NCBI GenBank assembly: GCA_028564705.1
Contig: JAPXFQ010002399.1
Coordinates: 557,001 to 621,000, forward strand
Source of the DNA: Apricaphanius iberus
Lineage: Eukaryota > Chordata > Actinopteri > Cyprinodontiformes > Aphaniidae
Reading direction: 5' to 3'
DNA length: 64,000 bases
Positions 1-50,424 of the stretch are shown here, piece by piece. The stretch's first letter is position 1. Each line of letters opens with the position of its first letter. The notes beneath the pieces were generated by a model. That model was not told the DNA's origin. It worked only from the letters and a program-made list of their open reading frames with translations, and made no database searches. The translations under genes were made by a program, and so were the position numbers.

Positions 1-583
1 ACACCGGGGGATCTATGCTGCTCTCTTCCACCGGCCAGCTGAACCTATAAATAGGACCGCCCCTTCCTGTTGCTTTTTCTTAGCCACAGTCCCTGGCCAG
101 GGCTGACGACAGGCAAGACCCTATTCTCATCCATCCTCCATCGCTGGCGAAGGAAGGCCCAAGTTTCTGGCAGAAAGCTGCTCCAAAGTAACCCAAAGAC
201 CACTCCAGGTGAATCCTAAACATTGACAAGCAAAGACATTTGTCCCAGATCCCGATGCTACCTCTTTGAGTTTTAGGCCGCTGACAGGCTGCAAGACTGA
301 AAAAGTGGAAGCCATATGTGCCAGGCCAGAACCAGCAGCAGCAGCATTCATCCGCTGCCACAGAGCCGATAAAAATTGGAGCGCTGGAAAGCTGCCAAAG
401 AGGTACTGTTAAAGGTGGATGCCGGGGGCCGATCACCAAGCAGCCGGAGCCAGACGCAGCTGGACGGAGCCACAATCCAGGAGTTTTACTGCTAATAACC
501 AAATTGGAGCCACTGTTAGCCACTAGGCTAACATCGCCTCACCACCCCCTTCCCTCATCAACACACAGCAACTCAGAGAATTA
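1..583. other. Unassigned sequence at left edge
   Basis: No gene or transposon family was recognised here. A TATA-like TATAAATA lies at 46-53 on the plus strand within a GC-rich stretch, which could be the promoter of an LTR or an unrelated chance match. Short open frames are present on both strands but resemble no known protein. The last AASS exons were looked for here and not found. Confidence 0.4.
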
Positions 584-1138
584 GGCTACGTCCACACTAA
601 GCTGATAAGGTTATACATAATCCACTCAACACGAGCATTTACGCCCCGTTTAAGTTCCCATGATTGCGCAATCCCATACTGACCTGTGCAAATACTGAGC
701 ATGCACGAAAAGACGCACTAAACACGAGTATAATCTACATGACGCCAGCGCCTACATAATATATACAAGAAGCTCTACAGCACAGTACATATCTGCTTGT
801 CCCGTTAACCGAAGAGAACAATAGCTGCTCAGAAGAAGAGAGTTTTTGGTGTGGACAGACGATGAAATCGATTTATTACTCTTCGCTGTTGTCTTTGTCT
901 GTAGTGTCGTATTGTTATTGACGCAGCATTCATTGACGCCACTTCCTTTCATTATCCGGTGAAGCTGTCCACACTAGCTCGTTTAGCCGTTGAATCAAGA
1001 TTTACACGGCTCTCTTACCCGGCTAATAGTTATCCGACCACAGACCTTAAACGACGCCGGGTTAGTGTGGACGATAGGGGGGTGTAGACTAAATAATTAT
1101 TTGTTTAAGGCATTACCCGGCTTAGTGTGGACGTGGCC
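584..1138. mobile_element. Harbinger-like MITE (555 bp)
   Basis: The two ends are inverted copies: the left begins GGCTACGTCCACACTAAG and the right, read in reverse complement, begins GGCCACGTCCACACTAAG. A TTA trinucleotide flanks both sides (581-583 and 1139-1141), the 3-bp duplication typical of PIF/Harbinger transposition. There is no transposase frame inside, so this is a non-autonomous element. The family name rests on the target duplication and size only. Confidence 0.75.
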
Positions 1139-1370
1139 TTAATCGTTCAAAGGTCTGTTTGGGTAGAGGCAAATTAGTTAGGATAACCAGTTTTAAAGGT
1201 TTTTCCCTTTTTGTGGTGTTGAATTGTTTAATCTGTTATCTTTGGGTAATAGAGGCCTTTCGGCCTAAAATTTTAATCAGTGTTTTTAAAATACTTTTTC
1301 CCGACAAAGAGTCTTTTTGTAAATCTTGCTACTTGAGCTACTCAATCAAACAGGAGTTTTTCCCTGTTGT

Positions 1371-2546
1371 TTAATCCTCTAAGCGCCAAAGTCAGCAACA
1401 TTGCTGACTTTAACGAGCCACAGTTGCAAATATGACCACTAACTTAATTACTACTTTACGTCAGTAGATGGTGAACATGTGTACCTTTAATCTAGGACAC
1501 ATTTTGGGGTGTGTTACCATGGAAACTTTTGGAGTAAATCATCTTTTTATGCACCTCCGCAAGTGAGAGAGACAGCGTGCAGCTGCTGCGGTCACAGCAT
1601 AGAGAGCGCAAGTTTTATAAAGATAAAACTTATGATTCCGAGACATCTGAGTTCCCCACCGGAAAGTATTGGCCTTTTCAGATTCTGAAGAGGAATATTT
1701 AGCCTAGCCTCTGATAAAGATGTTCAGTTGTCCAAGGAGAAAGAAAACGAAACCCAAGCAGCGCACAGCAGCAGCCGGCCGGCCGGTCCCGTTCACCATT
1801 ACGATCCACAGCAGCAGCATGTGCATTGCTGTTCGTCACGTTCTACCGCTGAGTGAAAGGTATGTGATTGGGTAGTAGGGTGCTCGTAACAACGCTAATC
1901 CAGAAGAAGCAGGAATGTAAAAATCCATGGAAATATTAACAGACGTGGTAGAAAAAAGCTAGAGAAATCAGACTGCTGATAAGCTGGTAAACAGCTGCAA
2001 ATGACGATGATGGGGAGGTATGAGGAAGAGTTTGATGAAGATCATCAATAGTGGATCAGACAATTTGATGAGCCTGTTGGTTATTTTGGAGATGGCTCTA
2101 TAAAATTCTGAGCCTAATAATTTCTATTCTGTTTTATGTAGTGGATAAACTAATGGAGGCTCATAACAAAGGAAATAAACAGATATGTCCACCTATTCTT
2201 GAAAAAAAAATGCCAATAAATACTAAAAATACATATGTAGAAAATACACAGACCTATATAGAAAGATTTAATAATAATATCCAAAATAAAGTAAATTTTT
2301 AACTATGTAAAAAAGATAAAGGCCCATAAAATTATTGCAAACCAAAATTGCCAATGCCTGATGATGTCATAATATGCAAATTAGATGTGTGAATTTGTTC
2401 CCATCATAAACTTTGGATCATGCTGAAGATTTTTCTCATTTACGATATACCTTTATCTATAACCATATTAAAACTACAACATTTTGAACTAGTGATATCA
2501 AAATTGAGTATTTTAAAGAAAAAAACCCCGGCGCTTAAAGAGTTAA
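1371..2546. mobile_element. piggyBac-like non-autonomous element, copy 1
   Basis: The segment is bounded by TTAA at 1371-1374 and 2543-2546, the target site of piggyBac transposases. Next to these are matching inverted ends, CCTCTAAGCGCC on the left and CTCTTTAAGCGCC on the right (reverse complement). No transposase frame is visible. Much of the body (about 1790-2546) recurs in the same orientation at 44,425-45,186, which confirms a dispersed repeat family. The assignment to piggyBac is inferred from TTAA and the terminal sequence. Confidence 0.7.
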
Positions 2547-2890
2547 TGTTTAATAAATGTATTTGAGTCACTATAAGCGCCCCACGTGCGTCGCAGAGGG
2601 CAACCTGAAAGCCAACAAGCTCACGTGTTCGTCCAGACCGACACTTCATAACAATCAGAATCAGAATCAGCTTTAATGGCCAAGTATGACACATACAAGG
2701 AATTTGACTCCGGCAACTTTTTTCTCCAGTACAGAACTTAAATAAGTGAAATTAAAATGGAAATAAAAATAAATACAAATAAATAATAAAGGATAATATA
2801 TACACCAAACCATGGTTATTGTACAGTAAGTATATACAGCAGTGCAGAGTTTTAGTTTATTGTTCATGTGAATGGACTCACACTCTGTGA

Positions 2891-4960
2891 CTATTCAGAG
2901 TTCATCAGAGCGACAGCCTGGGGAAAGAAACTGTTCTTGTGTCGGGTGGTTTTGGCGTACAGCGCTCTGTAACGCCGGCCTGAGGGGAGGAGCCTAAACA
3001 GATTGTGGCCAGGGTGTGAGGGGTCAGTGGTGATTTTTCTGGCCCGCTTCCTGACCCTGGCCCGGAATAGGTCCTCAATGGAGGGAAGATCAGTACCTAT
3101 GATCCTCTCTGAGGACCTGACTGTTCTCTGCAGTCTGTCCTTGTCTTGCCTGGTGGCGGATCCGAACCAGACAGAGATGGATGAGGTCAGGACAGACTGG
3201 ACTATTGCTGTGTAGAATATGGTCAGCAGTTCCTGAGGCAGGTTGAACTTTCTGAGCTGACGCAGAAAGTACAGCCTTTGCTGGGCCTTCTTCCTTATAG
3301 AATCTATGTGGGAGGTCCACTTCAGGTCCCGTGTGATGGTGGATCCTAGGAACCTGAAAGACTCTACTGTGGGGACTGGTCTGTTGGTGATTATGACAGG
3401 AGATGTTGTGCTGGATATGAAGTTACCCAGTTTCACCTGCTGCCTCCTGTCAGTCAGGAAACTGGTAATCCACTGGCAGGTGGAGGGAGGCACGGTGAGC
3501 TGGGACAGTTTTTGGTGGAGGAGCTCTGGGACGATGGTGTTGAATGCAGAGCTGAAGTCCACAAACAGGACCCGAGCGTAGGTACCTGCAGAGTCTAGGT
3601 GGTGCAGGATGTAGTGGAGAGCCATGTTGACTGCATCATCCACTGACCTGTTTGCTCTATAGGCGAACTGCAGGGGGTCTAGCAGGGGATCCGTGATTTC
3701 CTTCAGGTGGGACAGCACCAGTCGCTCAAAGGATTTCATGACCACAGATGTCAGGGCAACTGGTCTGTAGTCATTTAATCCTGTGACAGGGGACTTCTTG
3801 GGAACCGGGATGATGGTGGAGCGTTTGAGGCAGGAGGGGACCTCACACAGCTCCAGGGAGTTATTGAAGATCTGAGTGAAGATGGGAGCCAGCTGGTCAG
3901 CACAGACTTTCAGAGAGGCTGGGGACACTCCATCAGGACCTGATGCCTTCTTAATGCTCTGTCTCTGAAATAGTTGGCGCACATCCTGTTCACAGATCGT
4001 CAGCGCAGGCAGGGGGTCAGGTATGGGGATGGTTTGGGGTGATGCTAGGCCTTTTGTGATGGAGATGGTGGGGGAGGTGGAAGGTGTGAAAGTTGTTTCA
4101 AACCTGGAGAAAAAGTCATTGAGGTCCTCAGCCAGGCGGGGGCTCCCCACAGGGTGGGGGGATGGTCTCCTGTAGTTGGTAATGGTCTGCAGGCCCTTCC
4201 AAACTGCAGAAGAGTCGTTGGCAGAAAAACGCTCCCTCAGTTTTTGGCTGTAGATTCTTTTTCCTGCCTTGATCTCCTTTGTCAGCTTGTTCCTGGCCTG
4301 CTTGTACAGGTCCCGATCCCCACTCCTGTAGGCCTCCTCCTTGTCCTGGCGTAGCCGTCTCAGTTCTGCAGTGAACCATGGTTTGTTGTTGTTGAACGTG
4401 CAGAAGGTTTTGGTCTGCACACACATGTCCTCACAAAAGCTGATGTAAGATGTCACAGTGTCAGTCAGTTCGTCCAGGTCTGAGGCTGCTGCTTCAAAGA
4501 CGCTCCAATCAGTGCAGTCAAAGCAGGCCTGTAACTGCATCTTTGACTCATCTGTCCATCTCTTCACAGTTCTTACTACAGGCTTAGCAGATTTCAGCTT
4601 CTGCTTGTAAGATGGGATGAGGTGGACCAGGCAGTAGTCAGAAAGTCCCAAAGCAGCACGGGGGACAGAGCGATATGCATTCTTTATTGTGGTGTAGCAG
4701 TGGTCTAAAGTGTTTATGTCCCTGGTGGGACACGTCACGTGTTGTCTATATTTAGGCAGTTCAAGTTTGAGATTTGCCCAAATAAAATCCCCGAGAATGA
4801 TTAGCAGAGAGTCCGGGTGAGTTTTCTCCACGTCTGTAAACTGTTCCGTTACACACGCATGCGGTGGAATGTATACAGCGACCAGCACAAACGAGGCGAA
4901 CTCCCGCGGTGAATAAAATGGTTTACAGTTTATGAAGAAAGACTCTAGGGCCGTTTTCAC
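2891..4960 (-). pseudogene. L2-type LINE ORF2, C-terminal part, lacking the RT catalytic block
   Basis: The frame is open for 689 codons. It starts inside the endonuclease domain (GDF near residue 57, LSDYCLV near 106) and continues into reverse transcriptase (KKASGPDGVSPASL near 338, NDYRPVALTS near 396, FVDFSSAFNT near 466). It then jumps from KLGNFISS (about 510-517) straight to TVESFRFLGS (531). Intact relatives carry the GSPQG and YADD/FADD region between these motifs, with the two catalytic aspartates; here it is absent without a frameshift. The first residues come from the inserted MITE. It is therefore a long but catalytically dead reading frame. Confidence 0.88.
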
Positions 4961-5554
4961 ATGTGTGGCCGTACCAGAAAACGGCCAGAGAAAATGCTAA
5001 TTTTTTCTGTTCACATGGCACGGATCTCTGCCCGTATTTGAATCCAGTGTTTTACTACAAATAAACAGCAGGTGGCGGTATACAAATAAGTCTGTAGTTC
5101 TCCAACAAACAAGGGAGTGAGAAGTACCGACGTCATAAAACGAGCGACAGCCTAGAATGTAAACAAACTGGTCTACTGGTCAGCTGCTACCTGAAGCCAT
5201 CTACAGGGTGAGTGTTGTAGTAAACCCGCCGTTTTGTAACCTGCTGTGTTGCTGTGGGATGCTTGAATCGCGTTGTTTTGGTATTTGTATGGTCGCGAGG
5301 TGATTCTGTAATTTCGGCCGGCGGTGTCGTCATTTCCGCATGGAGCGCGTCTATTGTCTTGAGTACGGCCAGAGTACGGGTTGTGTTCACATGATACGTG
5401 GCCGCTCGTACCTGGACTCGGATACTACCTCCAAGGCAGGTCTCTCTGGCTGTATTCTGGCACGGTACAGTCTGTGTTCACATGGTACGAAATAAGTGGA
5501 TTTTGACCAAATACCGTACCCGAGTACGGACTCCCGTACCATGTGAAAGCGCCC
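4949..5554. mobile_element. MITE inside the L2 LINE (606 bp)
   Basis: Inverted ends GGCCGTTTTCACATG (left) and GGGCGCTTTCACATG (right, reverse complement) differ at two of 15 positions. TAG is duplicated at 4946-4948 and 5555-5557. Removing the insert plus one TAG would bring the two halves of the LINE endonuclease into one frame, which supports these boundaries. The interior repeats GTACC and CGTACC motifs in both orientations. A 3-bp TAG duplication suggests a Harbinger-like source. Confidence 0.8.
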
Positions 5555-6136
5555 TAGGTGAGGGCTGCATGTCTTCTTTAACACTGTGACATCCGTACAC
5601 CAACCTTCGTTAATGTAGAAACACGTTCCTCCTCCCTTTGACTTCCCAGACAGTTCCGCGCAGCGGTCCGCTCGGAACAGCTGGAAGCCCGGCAGCTGTA
5701 GTGCGCTGTCCGGGATGTGTTCACTGGACCAGGTTTCAGTGAAGCAAAAGGCGGCAGAACGACGAAAGTCTGAGTTCTTGGATAGGAGAAGGAGCAATTC
5801 ATCCATTTTGTTAGGCAGAGAGCGGACGTTCCCCAGGTGTATAGATGGGAGAGCGGTGCGTAATCCTCGCTGTCGCAATTTAACGAGCACACCAGCTCGT
5901 TTCCCTCGTCGGCGTCTAAATTTACAGAGCGCTGCTGCTCCTCCAGTCAGAATCTCCATAAAGCAGTCTGGTTGATTAAAAACCGGTGAAAAAAGTCCGG
6001 CACTGGATAGCCCTATTTGTAAGATGTCCTCTCTGCTCATTTTAATAGCAGAGGGAGTGCAGAAAACTACGCAAAAAAGTAAAATTGTAACAAGTACTAG
6101 GGAACGAAGTACCGAGGCGTCCATCCGCGGCGCCAT
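5555..6136 (-). pseudogene. L2-type LINE ORF2, N-terminal part with start of endonuclease
   Basis: The frame starts at a methionine at 6,136, followed by a hydrophobic stretch (SLVLVTILLFCVVFC). It continues through an Arg-rich segment (FRRRRGKRAG) into the endonuclease motifs LGNVRSLPNKMDELL, FTETW and GGGTCFYIN. These are typical of L2-clade apurinic endonucleases. The frame leaves LINE sequence at the MITE junction after KKTCSPHL. The other half lies at 2,891-4,945. Confidence 0.85.
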
Positions 6137-6180
6137 CTTAGAACAGAAACAAAGGTGTCTGTTTAATAACAAAGGTTGCT

Positions 6181-7706
6181 AATAACTGTTCCAACAGAAT
6201 TCGGTTTAAATAGTTTAAAAACAGAAACTACTCTTAGTAACCATGTTTGAACTTATTTTTTTAATCAACTACTGGAATTGAATCGTTTCCGTCAGTGACC
6301 AATCCCTGAATAGAAGTAAAGATGAAACTACTCTTATCCAGATAATTTTTAACAAACATCTCTATATCCAAAGAATGGTCTATTTTCTCTTGTAATTAGT
6401 GAAACTAATTCATCGTTCCTTCCAGCATCTGCAAACAGAGTCCTGGGTCTGATCTGCACGCAGAAGCATAAATCAGAATTCAGAGTTTCTCATTTTATTG
6501 CATTTTTCATATTTTGTGTTCCTTTATTTTAACTATAAATTTATTTTTATCAGTAGTGTTTCTATTATTACTAGTTTGAGTATTTAAATGTTTTTCTTAC
6601 TTTTGTGTAAATAAATCTTGTGTTTGGAAAGTAACAGTTGTCATTTCTTGAGTATGAAATATCCGCAACACAGGTTAAAAGAGCTCATGACACTTCATCT
6701 GGTCTCAGTCAAAGAGGACAGAAGAGCTGCATGGGTTGAATAAGGGCGAGGAAGACTGAGGACCAGTAGCTGAAACGACATGAATTAGCGGTCTTCTCAT
6801 TAAATCTGCTTGTTTGATGTTTAGCATCGGGACCTGCTAGCAGGCATGCTAACTCTCACTTTCTCAGCCTCATCATCAAGCCGCAGCTCAGGAGATGTGC
6901 CCTTTGCTCGACCTGGGGATGAATGCGTGGACTCACAGTCTCCTCCAGTGGTCCTCAGGCTTCAAAAGAAGAAAGTGTCATGCATTTTTTGACCCCTTCG
7001 CCGTGACGTGTCAGGTAGGCTAAAACCTGCTAATGCGCCGTAAACAGGTAGATGTTTTGGGCGGCCTCTGACCTCACTGTTCATGCATCACTCCTAAGAT
7101 GTCGCAATAGTACCGTATCATGATACAGTTAAAGTCAAATGTGCAGGTTAAAGACTCCTCTTCATCTTAAGATTTTAAAAGTTAACTTTGTGCATTAAAA
7201 AGTAAAATAAACAAACAAGTGACGCTTAGCCTGGCGGGCTGTCAGGCTTATAAAGCACTGGGGGAAACCCTGGGTTTTAGATGTTGTTCTGGAGGCTGAA
7301 ACCGTGCTCTGCTGCCTCACTGGAGATTGGAATTAAGCACCACTTCAGCCAAAGTTTTGAAAAGAGTTCATATTTCTCTTATTAAACTGATCAGCCGTCA
7401 AAAAGACTCTGAATGAACGGTTTCCTGATCCATAACGCAGCAGCATCCACCCATGTTTGGCGCACATCGGACTCTTTGGAGCGCTTCTAACCAGCAGCAC
7501 CAGTCGCAGTCACACTCCAACGCCTTAGTAACTTTTCAACCTCCAGTCAGCTCCTGATCAGTGAGATGCATTCAATACACTGTCTGGAAATATGTTCTAT
7601 AACTGATCCATTTACCTGGACTTTGTAGGCATTTTTGCTTTTCCACCAAGTACAGAAAATCCGGGAAATATTTGGTTAACCCGTCCCCTGGTCTGAAACA
7701 TAAAAC
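6181..7706. other. Gene-free stretch
   Basis: AT-rich sequence with no exon matching AASS, no RNA gene and no transposon I can name. It was checked on the minus strand for the missing AASS C-terminal exons and none was recognised. Confidence 0.5.
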
Positions 7707-8763
7707 TAGGGTTTCCCGATCCCAAACCCATCTTTTAACCTGAAATCTCTTCCAATTTCAAGTCCTGATCCGATATTTGGCATTTGATATTGAAATTTAC
7801 AAAACTGAAATATATTTTGAGCAAGCAAATCAATTTTTAAATTATACTGATTTCATTAATAAGCATTACTATTGTTGTCAATTCCAATAAATCAAAATCT
7901 TAGAGAAAATTGGAGATCTGTTTCATTTTAACATTATTATTTAAAAAAATATTTCCAGCAGGCTATATGCTGGTGTGGGTAATGCTGCCTTCCACTAACA
8001 TGGCATTAAATTCACTACTTTGGGGCGACTGTGGCCTCCAGTCACATGACATTGGGCCCCTGAGCAAGGGACTTAACCCCAAATTGCCTACCGATAATTG
8101 TATCGGTGTATGAATGTGTGCGCGTTTGTGAGTGCGAATGGGTGAATGTGGCTCCAGTGTAAAGCACTTTGAGTGGTCAACATGACTAGAAAAGCGCTAT
8201 ATAAATTCAGTCCATTTATCATTTATTATATTTTTGAGTAAATACCAGAGGTAGAAAGCCTACATAGTTATAAGTTTGTAAGTTGCAGTATTACTATTGG
8301 TGTTTTCAATATAAACTGAAATATCCTATGCTCCTGAACTAAGCATAGATTTCCGATGCCTTTTGGCAGCATCATAGGTGCAGCTCATCGTCTGCCTTTT
8401 TTTCTCCCTAACTTCAGGAGCTGAAGAGGAGATCTTTGTTTATTTCAGTTTATTGTTGCAGCTAAATACCAGAATGTGAGTTTCTATGCCTTTATTAAAT
8501 AGTTTTAAGCACAGTTAACGATATTGGTTGAAGTTTACCCATATTAGAACTGTGTTTAATCTGTTCTGCTGATTTGTGTTAATTAAGAGTCCTTGTTTGT
8601 ACACCTGTGGAAGTTTGAATTATTGCACAATAACCGTCAAACATAACTAGGAGATACTTTCGTAAAAAACGGCACGACCCGTCAGCTAATAAAGCCCATT
8701 TCCGACCACTGAAAAATGTCAAAAATATTGTCCCAATCCGATGTGGAGATCAGGACATCCCTA
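7707..8763. mobile_element. Non-autonomous hAT element (1,057 bp)
   Basis: The left end starts TAGGGTTTCCCGATCC and the right end in reverse complement starts TAGGGATGTCCTGATC. The flanking octamers are CATAAAAC (7699-7706) and TATAAAAC (8764-8771), agreeing at seven of eight bases, as expected of an old 8-bp hAT target duplication. There is no transposase frame. A widespread teleost repeat tail (8,010-8,225) lies inside it. Confidence 0.75.
8010..8225 (+). repeat. Dispersed teleost SINE/LINE-tail type repeat
   Basis: The segment carries phrases common to a widely dispersed fish repeat: CCCCTGAGCAAGGGACTTAA, then AAAGCACTTTGAGTGGTC, and AAAAGCGCTATATAAATTCA near its end. It is nested in the hAT element at 7,707-8,763. 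The family name is not certain. Confidence 0.6.
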
Positions 8764-8960
8764 TATAAAACCTTTGGAACTGCAGAGGGTTTATAATGAC
8801 GGAACAACTGCACTGACATGTGAGGTTTGGTCATTTTAGAGTACTAGTCTGTCTGCTGGAGAATTTAATTAAACTTTTAAACTTAGTTGGGCCACAGTAG
8901 TTTAGAGAGAAGAATCAGGGAAGTGTTAGCTTAGTGATGAGGGGGAGCTGTACGATGTAC

Positions 8961-47961
<39,001 letters not shown>

Positions 47962-47974
47962 GGCTACAGCCGTC

Positions 47975-49382
47975 CTGCCCAGGATAAAGACAGGAGACGC
48001 AGACTGAGGACCACCATGATGACTGAGCAGACACAGCAGCAGCACCAGCAGCTGGCATGCCCTGCTGCTGGTGCTGCATCAACCTCCACATTCTCTCCTC
48101 AACATTAAGCTGCTCAGAGAACATCTGGGAACCAAGCAGAGCTGCTGTGGCTGTGTAGGCAGGAAATCAGAGCTGCAGCTTCTGTCAGCTGACTGGAAGT
48201 GGATCCAGAACAATCTGAGAGAACCAGCTCCCACATCATGGTCAAATATCGCTGTATGGAGCCACAGAACCCGTCCATCAAACTCTATTAGAATACTACA
48301 GCATCAGTACTACAGAACTGTTCTGTTCTACACACTAATGACCAGTAATCACCCTCTACAGGAAGGACAGTTCAGACGCTGTATCCAAACATATCCATGG
48401 AAAGTTGAGTGGAAGGAGGAACTGTATAAGACAATGTGTAAAAGTAGCAAACCACAGGCTGAGGACTGAGTGGTACCGACTTCATCAGACACAGAGCCAT
48501 TACCTGAGATGAACCAGTTCTGACCAATGACCACGTCAGAAGCTTCCTACCTGGGTTAAGACACTGGGCTGGAGCTCAGCCATAAAACTCATCGTTCCAG
48601 GTCAAAGTTCATTCTGAATTTCAGCCAAGGTTCCACAGCCACCCCCGAGGAAGAGTCCTGGGGCCAAGAATCAACCACACATGCCAATACCTGCCTTCAT
48701 CACCATGGTTACCTGAGCTCCACCCGCAGAGAAGTTACAGCTCAGGAGGAAGATGAGGGACACCAGAACCAGCAACCTGGGCTTCCAGAACCTCGTCAGA
48801 ACCACAGCTCCTCTCCTCCATGCCACGCTTCAGTAGTCCAGGCAAAAGGAGCCCAGGCACTGTGGAGCAAATGCACCTCCTGTTCCATAAACCCATAAAA
48901 TCCTTTATGATACTGTCATCTTCTGACTCACTGTAAGCTAGAATGTCAGACTCATAACTCTATAAACATGTATATGTAATGTAATGATGGGACTTTCTGA
49001 ACCAAGTTACTGGAACCAACCCCATATCTGAGGTGAATCAGATGGAGCAGACCTTCCCGTCTGCCCAGAGGTCAGCAGCTGTAACCCCAGCAGAGCACAC
49101 ACCGCGGGCGGAGGATGACCCAACGGCCTGTAGCTCTGCTCCTCCCGCTCTCCTGTGGAGGTAAGCCGGGCACCAGCAGCGGGAGTCCCGCTGAAGGACA
49201 TGGAGCCGCCTGGAGCTCCGAGGACCCTCTGGAAGACCTGCTGCCTGTACAGACCTGTAGCTTTAGCTCAACCTGTAGTTCCTGGAGCTGATCAGCTTCC
49301 ACACGTTAACCTGCCCACACAGCCAGAACCAGAACCAGAACCAGCACCGCTGACCCTGCGGGCTCCAGCCTACCTTTCTCAC
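47975..49382 (-). other. AASS 5' intron (between leader exon and coding exon 1)
   Basis: 1.4 kb with no further coding exon recognised. Open frames on both strands here are GC-driven and match nothing. Short GAACCA and CAGAACC tandem motifs occur near 49,320-49,350. Confidence 0.5.
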
Positions 49383-49460
49383 CGGGTTCTGGTCGCCTGA
49401 GCGCCCGCTTGAGAGAATCCTGCGAGGACGACGTCACCCAGAGAAGACGACGCGCCACTA
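49383..49460 (-). other. AASS: Putative AASS non-coding first exon
   Basis: The first coding exon has a splice acceptor only 13 bases ahead of the ATG, so a 5' leader exon must exist. On the minus strand a strong donor, CCCG|GTGAGAAAG, ends an exon at 49,383 inside a GC-rich island. The right-hand limit (transcription start) is a guess based on the promoter motifs beyond it. RNA data would be needed to fix it. Confidence 0.5.
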
Positions 49461-49570
49461 CAAGGAAGCTCTACTACACGTGCTCAGACTTAACCAATCC
49501 GCTTCCGGGCAGAGTTTCAAAATAAAAGACTCTGGATTTACGTATTGGGATTACGCTTTGCATTCTGGGA
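49420..49570 (-). promoter_or_regulatory. AASS: Putative AASS promoter
   Basis: GC-rich and TATA-less. Visible motifs are a CRE-like TGACGTCG (minus strand, 49,429-49,436), an E-box CACGTG at 49,477-49,482, an inverted CCAAT box at 49,494-49,498, and TCCCAGAATGC (minus strand, about 49,558-49,568). The last fits the core of the ZNF143/THAP11 site (TCCCA, two bases, ATGC). The cluster lies just upstream of the inferred leader exon, which makes a promoter likely. Individual sites are inferences. Confidence 0.5.
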
Positions 49571-49879
49571 GGTGACGGTCAGTTGGGAGCACGAACGTAA
49601 ACAAACCGTAGATTCCTTATAGAAACACAAAGTACATGACAGAGCAGAAACAGAGCTGGGAGAAAGAAAGTAATAAAGTAATATAAAACCGGTTAAAATC
49701 TTTAAAATGATGTTAGTGGAGCAAACGGGGATACGCTAAAAGGGAAGCCAGGGAGTGATTTACGGACTAAGTCCAAACGGTTTGGATTTATATGAAACAC
49801 CTAAAAAGCCTGAAGAAATGACAAGTTACTGTTGTGCATCACGGACATTTTCGTAAATTTACTCAGCTACTTAGTCAGT

Positions 49880-50040
49880 AGCCTATGTAGAAATTTTACT
49901 CAAGAGTAGCAATACTTCATAATATTACTCAAGTAAAAGTAAAAAGTACAACATAGCAAAACTACTCTTAAAAGTAATTTTTTCCCCCAAAACTACTCAA
50001 ATGTAACAGAGTAAATGTATCTAGTTACTACACACCTCTG
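49880..50040 (-). repeat. hAT terminal fragment
   Basis: On the minus strand it begins AGAGGTGTGTAGTAACTAGA and continues with repeated TACTTTTACTTGAGTA-type motifs. This terminal pattern is common to many fish non-autonomous hAT elements. Only one end is visible. Confidence 0.6.
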
Positions 50041-50424
50041 ATAATATTAATAGCTTATAAGAAAAAGAGGTTGTGAAATAGTTTACATGAATCTGCAAAT
50101 GTACTATGTAGTTCTGATTAGTGTTATGTTAATTACTTATGTGATTAAATAGCTATGAAGATATCTTGGCATTCTTAAATGAAATATAGCCTAGATAAAG
50201 TACTTCCTTACCCTGTTAGGGCTTGGGATCATGTCATCGTCATTACCCAATGATGGTAGCATCTTACAACAGCATGCTGTTTACAGACCTACTCGCTCAC
50301 ATCTTGGAGCTTAATTTAATCTATTATTCATCAGACCTTCGATTATTATTACTCAACCATGGTAAATTCCCTGTGCACCAACTGCTGCACCTCCTACCAC
50401 CAGTGTGTCCTGCTAATTAAGTTT

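Larger units (their letters stand above)
2648..6180 (-). mobile_element. L2-clade LINE, interrupted by a MITE
   Basis: A non-LTR retrotransposon reads leftward from about 6,136 to its 3' tail at about 2,650. The tail ends in a short tandem of ATTCTG units, as L2 elements often do. It encodes an endonuclease segment (5,558-6,136 and the start of the next block) and a reverse transcriptase segment (to 2,891). A 606-bp MITE at 4,949-5,554 splits the endonuclease. The element sits in AASS intronic or downstream sequence in the same orientation as AASS. It is not expected to be mobile, because the reverse transcriptase has lost its catalytic block. Confidence 0.88.

Noticed and set aside
1159..1374. 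Short hydrophobic open frame beside the piggyBac-like element
   Set aside because: AT-rich chance frame without homology or a credible start.
7120..7560. Possible AASS C-terminal exon
   Set aside because: The minus strand was read in all frames for the conserved C-terminal motifs of the dehydrogenase; none was recognised.
49007..49400. Open frames upstream of AASS as a separate small gene
   Set aside because: They are short, overlapping on both strands, GC-driven, and resemble no protein. The region is better read as AASS leader and 5' intron.
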